Shown: positions 5,146 to 8,523 of the stretch, in pieces | Layout of the letters: every line of letters starts with the position of its first letter | How positions within the stretch are numbered: position 1 is the stretch's first letter | Assembly: GCA_021159475.1 (NCBI GenBank) | Contig: JAGGRS010000011.1 | Span: 1 to 8,523 of the forward strand | DNA: 8,523 nucleotides | DNA from: Candidatus Methanophagales archaeon | Lineage (GTDB): Archaea > Halobacteriota > Syntropharchaeia > Alkanophagales > Methanospirareceae | Reading direction: 5' to 3' | Notes under the pieces: model-generated | The model's input: the letters and a program-made list of their open reading frames with translations, nothing else | Told to the model about the DNA's origin: nothing | Database searches by the model: none | Program-made: the position numbers and the translations under genes

Positions 5146-6126
5146 ATGGATGATAAGATGAAAAAACTAAAGCGTATCGGTGTGCTGACCAGCGGGGGAG
5201 ATGCGCCGGGTATGAACGCCGCAATTCGCAGTGTGGTGCGGTATGGAGTGTATCATAATTTGGAGGTGATCGGGATACTTCGTGGCTATGCGGGTTTGAT
5301 CAACGGTAATTTGAGACCTTTAGACCATCGTTCGGTTTCCGGAATCATAAATAGAGGGGGCACGATATTAGAGACCGCACGCTGTGATGAGTTCTTAACC
5401 GAGGAGGGGCAGCGTAAGGCAGTGGAGACGTTAAAGCGGAATAGAATTGATGCTCTGGTGGTTATTGGAGGCGATGGCACTTATCGCGGTGCGATTCAGC
5501 TATGGGATAAGTGGCATATTCCGTGTGTGGGTGTACCGGCAACGATAGATAACGACCTTAATGGGACTGACATTACCATTGGTGCGGATACTGCGATAAA
5601 TACCGCCTTAGAAGCAACTGATAAGATTCGCGATACCGCAACGAGTATGGAGCGGGTTTTTGTGATTGAGGTAATGGGTAGAGACAGCGGGTTCATCGCC
5701 ATTCATGTCGCTTTAGCCAGTGGTGCGGAGGAGGTATTGGTTCCGGAATTGAGCCACAATCTGGAGGATATGTGTCGGGACATCGTTGAGGGTAGTAGAA
5801 GAGGCAAGAACAGCTGGATTATCATCGTTGCTGAGGGTGCAGCGAGGGCGGATAAGGTTGCGGAGAAGATTACGGAGATGACCGGGCTGGAGACGCGGGT
5901 GGCTGTCCTGGGGCATATACAGAGGGGTGGGAATCCAACTGCTCAGGACCGTATACTGGCAGCACGGCTGGGTGCAGCCGCGGTGGATTTGATTTTAAAT
6001 GGCGAATTTGGTAAGGCGGTGGGAATAAAGGACGGGGAGATAAATGTGGTGGATTTACACGATGCAGTGAAGGGTAAGGGTGCGGTGGTAGAGCCTTTTT
6101 ATCAACTGACAAGGATTTTAACATGA
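5146..6126 (+). CDS. pfkA: 6-phosphofructokinase, PfkA (family A) type
   Basis: The enzyme converts fructose 6-phosphate to fructose 1,6-bisphosphate in cytoplasmic glycolysis. The 326-residue product matches bacterial PfkA along its length: GVLTSGGDAPGMNAAIRSVV (12-31), GGTILETAR (71-79), IGGDGT (107-112), TIDNDLNGTD (133-142) with catalytic D135, R170, EVMGRDSGF (175-183), LVPE (198-201), AEG (229-231), R251 and GHIQRGGNPTAQDR (256-269). Glycine after GGD is the mark of ATP-dependent members; PPi enzymes usually have Asp. The PxTIDND position, Gly in ATP and Lys in PPi enzymes, is Ala132 here, so the phosphoryl donor is likely ATP but not certain. Met5 (5158), preceded by GGATGA, is an alternative start closer to the family N-terminus. 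PfkA is a bacterial-type enzyme; many euryarchaea use ADP-dependent PFK, so transfer is likely. The aldolase follows after 4 nt. Confidence 0.93.
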   Translation: MDDKMKKLKRIGVLTSGGDAPGMNAAIRSVVRYGVYHNLEVIGILRGYAGLINGNLRPLDHRSVSGIINRGGTILETARCDEFLTEEGQRKAVETLKRNRIDALVVIGGDGTYRGAIQLWDKWHIPCVGVPATIDNDLNGTDITIGADTAINTALEATDKIRDTATSMERVFVIEVMGRDSGFIAIHVALASGAEEVLVPELSHNLEDMCRDIVEGSRRGKNSWIIIVAEGAARADKVAEKITEMTGLETRVAVLGHIQRGGNPTAQDRILAARLGAAAVDLILNGEFGKAVGIKDGEINVVDLHDAVKGKGAVVEPFYQLTRILT

Positions 6127-6130
6127 TAAA

Positions 6131-7408
6131 ATGAGAGAAGAGGATGTTGACGGTTTGGTCTCGGAACTGGTATTGAACGAAGACATAAATGCGAAAACAG
6201 AGATATTTGATGAGATTCTACGAGCTGCAGAAGGTATGGGGATTTTCCCCGCTTCTATCCATCATTTTTATCGTGCACGTGGCAGGGGTGAATTCGGCGG
6301 GTTCACCGTGCCTGCAATAAATTTGAGGACGCTTACATACGATTTAGCACGAGCAATCTTCCGTGTAGCCAGGAGGACCCGCGCAGGTGCATTTATATTT
6401 GAGATCGCACGCAGTGAGATCGGCTATACCGCGCAGCGCCCCGTCGAGTATGCCGGCGTTTGCTTAGCCGCAGCTATAAAGGAAGGATGGAGAGGACCGG
6501 TATTCATTCAGGGCGACCACTTCCAGGTCAATGCGAAGAGGTATCGTCAGAACCCGGAAGATGAGATAGAGCATTTAAACAATCTTATCCGGGAGGCATT
6601 GGCAGCGGGGTTTTATAATATTGATATTGACAGCTCAACCTTAGTGGACCTGGGTAAGCAGGGGATTAAAGAGCAGCAGAGGCTGAATTTTAGCGTCTGT
6701 GCCGCATTCACCAGGTTCATACGGGCGCATCAACCGGAGGGGGTGGAGGTTTCTGTCGGCGGTGAGATAGGCGAGATAGGCAAGAAGAACACCACGACGG
6801 CGGAATTAGAGGCGTTTATGGAGGGCTATCATGAAGAATTGGGCTCGTCCTTAGAAGGAATAAGTAAAATAAGCGTGCAGACCGGGACTTCACACGGTGG
6901 GGTGGTCTTACCGGACGGCAGTATTGCGCGAGTAAATATTGACTTCAATACATTGAGGACGCTCTCACGATTAGCCCGTGAGAAATTCGGATTGGCGGGT
7001 GCAGTGCAGCATGGAGCTTCTACATTACCGGAAGAGATGTTCCATAAATTCCCGGAAGTAGAGACGGCAGAGATACATCTGGCTACTCAGTTCCAGAATA
7101 TGGTCTACGAAAGCCGGCATTTCCCCGTGGAGTTGAGGAAGCGAATGTATGCGTGGTTAAAAGAGAATTACCGCGACGAATGGGATGAGGGAGAGACAGA
7201 AGCGCAGTTTATATATAAGACGAGAAAGAGAGCCTTGGGCGAGTTTAAAGCCGAAATTATGGGGCTTGAGCCGGGTATACGAGCGGCGATTGCGGCTGAA
7301 ATAGAGGCAAAAATCGCATTTCTCTTTACACAGTTGAATTTAGCAGATACAATGCCTTTAGTTAACCGGTATGTAAAACAGGGGTATTATGGCAGAAATA
7401 GAGATTGA
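6131..7408 (+). CDS. Class II (metal-dependent) ketose-bisphosphate aldolase, long form, probably fructose-bisphosphate aldolase
   Basis: The likely reaction is reversible cleavage of fructose 1,6-bisphosphate to dihydroxyacetone phosphate and glyceraldehyde 3-phosphate. The 425-residue product shows the class II metal site in order: GDH (128-130, H130), SVGGEIGEIG (208-217, E212), TGTSHGG (251-257, H255) and VQHGAST (292-298, H294). N-D-x-S/T-like IDIDSST (164-170) and VNIDFNT (268-274) supply phosphate-site features. It is longer than the common 280-360-residue class II enzymes. The extra length is an N-terminal segment of about 55 residues and a C-terminal helical part (about 330-425) with many Arg, Glu and Lys. 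The usual LHGGSGL signature reads QHGASTLP. It starts 4 nt after pfkA and its end overlaps ftr by 20 nt. Tagatose-bisphosphate or another ketose phosphate is a possible substrate, but the pfkA neighbour favours fructose bisphosphate. Confidence 0.85.
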   Translation: MREEDVDGLVSELVLNEDINAKTEIFDEILRAAEGMGIFPASIHHFYRARGRGEFGGFTVPAINLRTLTYDLARAIFRVARRTRAGAFIFEIARSEIGYTAQRPVEYAGVCLAAAIKEGWRGPVFIQGDHFQVNAKRYRQNPEDEIEHLNNLIREALAAGFYNIDIDSSTLVDLGKQGIKEQQRLNFSVCAAFTRFIRAHQPEGVEVSVGGEIGEIGKKNTTTAELEAFMEGYHEELGSSLEGISKISVQTGTSHGGVVLPDGSIARVNIDFNTLRTLSRLAREKFGLAGAVQHGASTLPEEMFHKFPEVETAEIHLATQFQNMVYESRHFPVELRKRMYAWLKENYRDEWDEGETEAQFIYKTRKRALGEFKAEIMGLEPGIRAAIAAEIEAKIAFLFTQLNLADTMPLVNRYVKQGYYGRNRD

Positions 7409-8288
7409 GGACACCTACTGCGAGGCTTTTGACGGCTTATTCACGCGGATATGCGTAACCGCGCGAGATGAGAAGAGATTGAAACAGGCGGCTTACGGCG
7501 CTACGGCACTGCCCTGCACGGTCTTTGGTGAATCGGAAGGCGGGATAGAGAGGTGGTTAAGTGAGCGTGAGACGCCGGACGGCAGGAAAGGGGCAATTAT
7601 TCAATTCTGGGTGAATTACGGTGTGGATGCGCCAAAGAAGCTGGAATACGAAGTATCGAAACGGATACGGCAGGGGATACTGGTCGTGCCCACGACCGCG
7701 GTCTTCAATGCCAGTGCCTTTAATTCTCACCATCACGATTGGCAGATTGACACCATGGATAAAATAGGGCATTGTGGCGATGGCTATGAGACTGTTGAGC
7801 ACCGGTTTGGGCGTGAAGTCATTGCAGTGCCGATAATGATGGGTGAATTCCTCGTGGAGCGCTATTTGAGTTATGATAAGGGCGTGATGGGTGGGAACGT
7901 CTGGTTCTTCTGTGAGAGTATAGAATCGGGATTGGAAGCGGGCGAGAAGGCAGTTGAGGCGATAGAGAGCGTGGAGGGCGCAATTACCCCGTTTGGTATC
8001 TGCGCTGCGGGCTCTAAACCGGAAACGAAGTATCCCGAGGTCGGACCCACGACCAACCACCTGTATTGCCCCACGCTGGTGCAGAAACTGAGCGCGTCGA
8101 AGGTTCCACGTGGCGTGCATAGCATTCCTGAGATTGTCATCAATGGTGTCTCGCTCGATGCGGTAGAAGAAGCGATGCGCGCGGCAATAGCGAGTGTGCG
8201 GGATGTAGAAGGCGTGGTAAGAATCTCGGCGGGTAATTATGGTGGCAAATTGGGGAGCTATAAGATACTCTTGAAGGCTCTGTTCTAA
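7389..8288 (+). CDS. ftr: Formylmethanofuran:tetrahydromethanopterin N-formyltransferase
   Basis: Ftr moves the formyl group between methanofuran and tetrahydromethanopterin in the cytoplasm. This is the second step of CO2-reducing methanogenesis, run backward in methane and alkane oxidation. The 299-residue product matches Ftr end to end: IEIEDTYCEAFDGL (4-17), ETPDGRKG (61-68), GDGYE (130-134), VPIMMGEFLVE (147-157), GVMGGNVWFF (165-174), EGAITPFGICAAGSK (196-210), YCPTL (226-230), EIVINGV (248-254) and ISAGNYGGKLGSYKI (279-293). Length is normal. A His-rich stretch NSHHHDW (112-118) falls in a part of the family that varies. ATG 7389 gives the family's usual N-terminus and lies inside the aldolase gene, overlapping by 20 nt, with GGGGT just upstream. 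Ftr normally sits with other C1 genes; here it closes a glycolytic operon. Confidence 0.95.
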   Translation: MAEIEIEDTYCEAFDGLFTRICVTARDEKRLKQAAYGATALPCTVFGESEGGIERWLSERETPDGRKGAIIQFWVNYGVDAPKKLEYEVSKRIRQGILVVPTTAVFNASAFNSHHHDWQIDTMDKIGHCGDGYETVEHRFGREVIAVPIMMGEFLVERYLSYDKGVMGGNVWFFCESIESGLEAGEKAVEAIESVEGAITPFGICAAGSKPETKYPEVGPTTNHLYCPTLVQKLSASKVPRGVHSIPEIVINGVSLDAVEEAMRAAIASVRDVEGVVRISAGNYGGKLGSYKILLKALF

Positions 8289-8307
8289 GTGGTCATAAGT
8301 GAATTAA

Positions 8308-8325
8308 AAGTTACCTGATTAACTT
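8308..8325. terminator. Weak inverted repeat between convergent genes, possible bidirectional terminator
   Basis: AAGTTA (8308-8313) pairs with TAACTT (8320-8325) around a 6-nt loop. It lies in the 35-bp gap between the ftr stop and the ABC-ATPase stop and overlaps the latter by two bases. On the minus strand it is followed by TTTTAATT. The stem is only 6 bp and AT-rich, so a termination role is tentative. Confidence 0.3.
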
Positions 8326-8523
8326 AACGGTTATTGCAGGCTCTTACAGGCACAATGTAAGGTCTGCCATCGTGGCTGCTCAGTTCCGCTTCCACACCGT
8401 AGACATGTCTGATATTCTCTGCATTCAGTACCGAAGAAGGTTCACCCTCCGCATATATCCTGCCTCCGTTCATCATTATTATCCGGTCAGCATAGCGAGA
8501 TGCGAGGTTGAGGTCATGAATAG
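8324..8523 (-). CDS. ABC transporter ATP-binding protein, iron-siderophore/cobalamin type, C-terminal fragment (partial)
   Basis: The last 65 codons of an ATPase subunit lie on the minus strand; the rest continues beyond the right edge. Such proteins power uptake of iron complexes, haem or cobalamin from the inner face of the membrane. The visible part begins just before the H-loop: IHDLNLASRYADRIIMMNGG, whose His is the switch-region residue, then RIYAEGEPSSVLNAENIRHV and YGVEAEL. The GRI-AEG-P-VL-ENIR-VYGVE series is typical of the FecE/FhuC/BtuD group. Walker A, Q-loop, signature and Walker B lie outside the window, so activity cannot be judged. The protein ends normally at TAA 8326-8324 after a short, variable tail. 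It converges with ftr. The transported substrate is unknown. Confidence 0.85.
   Translation of the reverse strand, partial: IHDLNLASRYADRIIMMNGGRIYAEGEPSSVLNAENIRHVYGVEAELSSHDGRPYIVPVRACNNR

Noticed and set aside
7557..8120. 187-codon minus-strand open frame
   Set aside because: It is a shadow of ftr; the protein has no recognisable motif and ftr is matched along its full length.

Overview
This window looks like chromosomal DNA from a methane-cycling euryarchaeon. The strongest evidence is a complete formylmethanofuran:tetrahydromethanopterin formyltransferase (ftr), a methanofuran-biosynthesis-type kinase (mfnE-like), both archaeal RNase P proteins Rpp30 and Pop5, an archaeal-type tRNA-His guanylyltransferase, and TATA-box promoters with little or no 5' leader. 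The combination of ftr with a bacterial-type phosphofructokinase and a class II aldolase, and the general character of the proteins, suggest an ANME-1/Methanophagales-like or related alkane-oxidising lineage. That placement is an inference from protein character and was not tested phylogenetically.

Layout. Positions 1-445 hold the C-terminal part of a divergent SecY-family translocon protein that enters from the left edge. About 520 bases follow without an intact gene. They contain a long imperfect hairpin (498-546) and a decayed minus-strand gene (about 525-884) resembling the archaeal DUF3782-type family. Rnp3 (965-1651) and rnp2 (1648-1992) then form a tight two-gene RNase P operon. An M50 site-2-protease-like membrane metalloprotease with CBS domains (3202-2030, minus) converges on it. 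An 84-bp divergent promoter region separates the protease from a PRC-barrel gene (3287-3580), which overlaps thg1 (3577-4338). A CAU-anticodon tRNA (minus, 4346-4420) follows, then an mfnE-like kinase (5110-4460, minus).

The right half is a plus-strand operon: pfkA-type 6-phosphofructokinase (5146-6126), a long class II ketose-bisphosphate aldolase (6131-7408) and ftr (7389-8288). Spacings are 4 nt and a 20-nt overlap. The window ends in the 3' part of an ABC-transporter ATPase of the iron-siderophore/cobalamin type (minus, 8523-8324).

How the genes fit together. PfkA and the aldolase would make triose phosphates. Glyceraldehyde-3-phosphate is the known precursor of the furan ring of methanofuran. 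MfnE, transcribed divergently next door, phosphorylates a furan intermediate in that route, and Ftr uses finished methanofuran as its formyl carrier. The block may therefore tie sugar-phosphate metabolism to the C1 carrier pathway; this is inferred from gene order and known chemistry. I found no CRISPR array, insertion sequence, phage gene or clear defence system.
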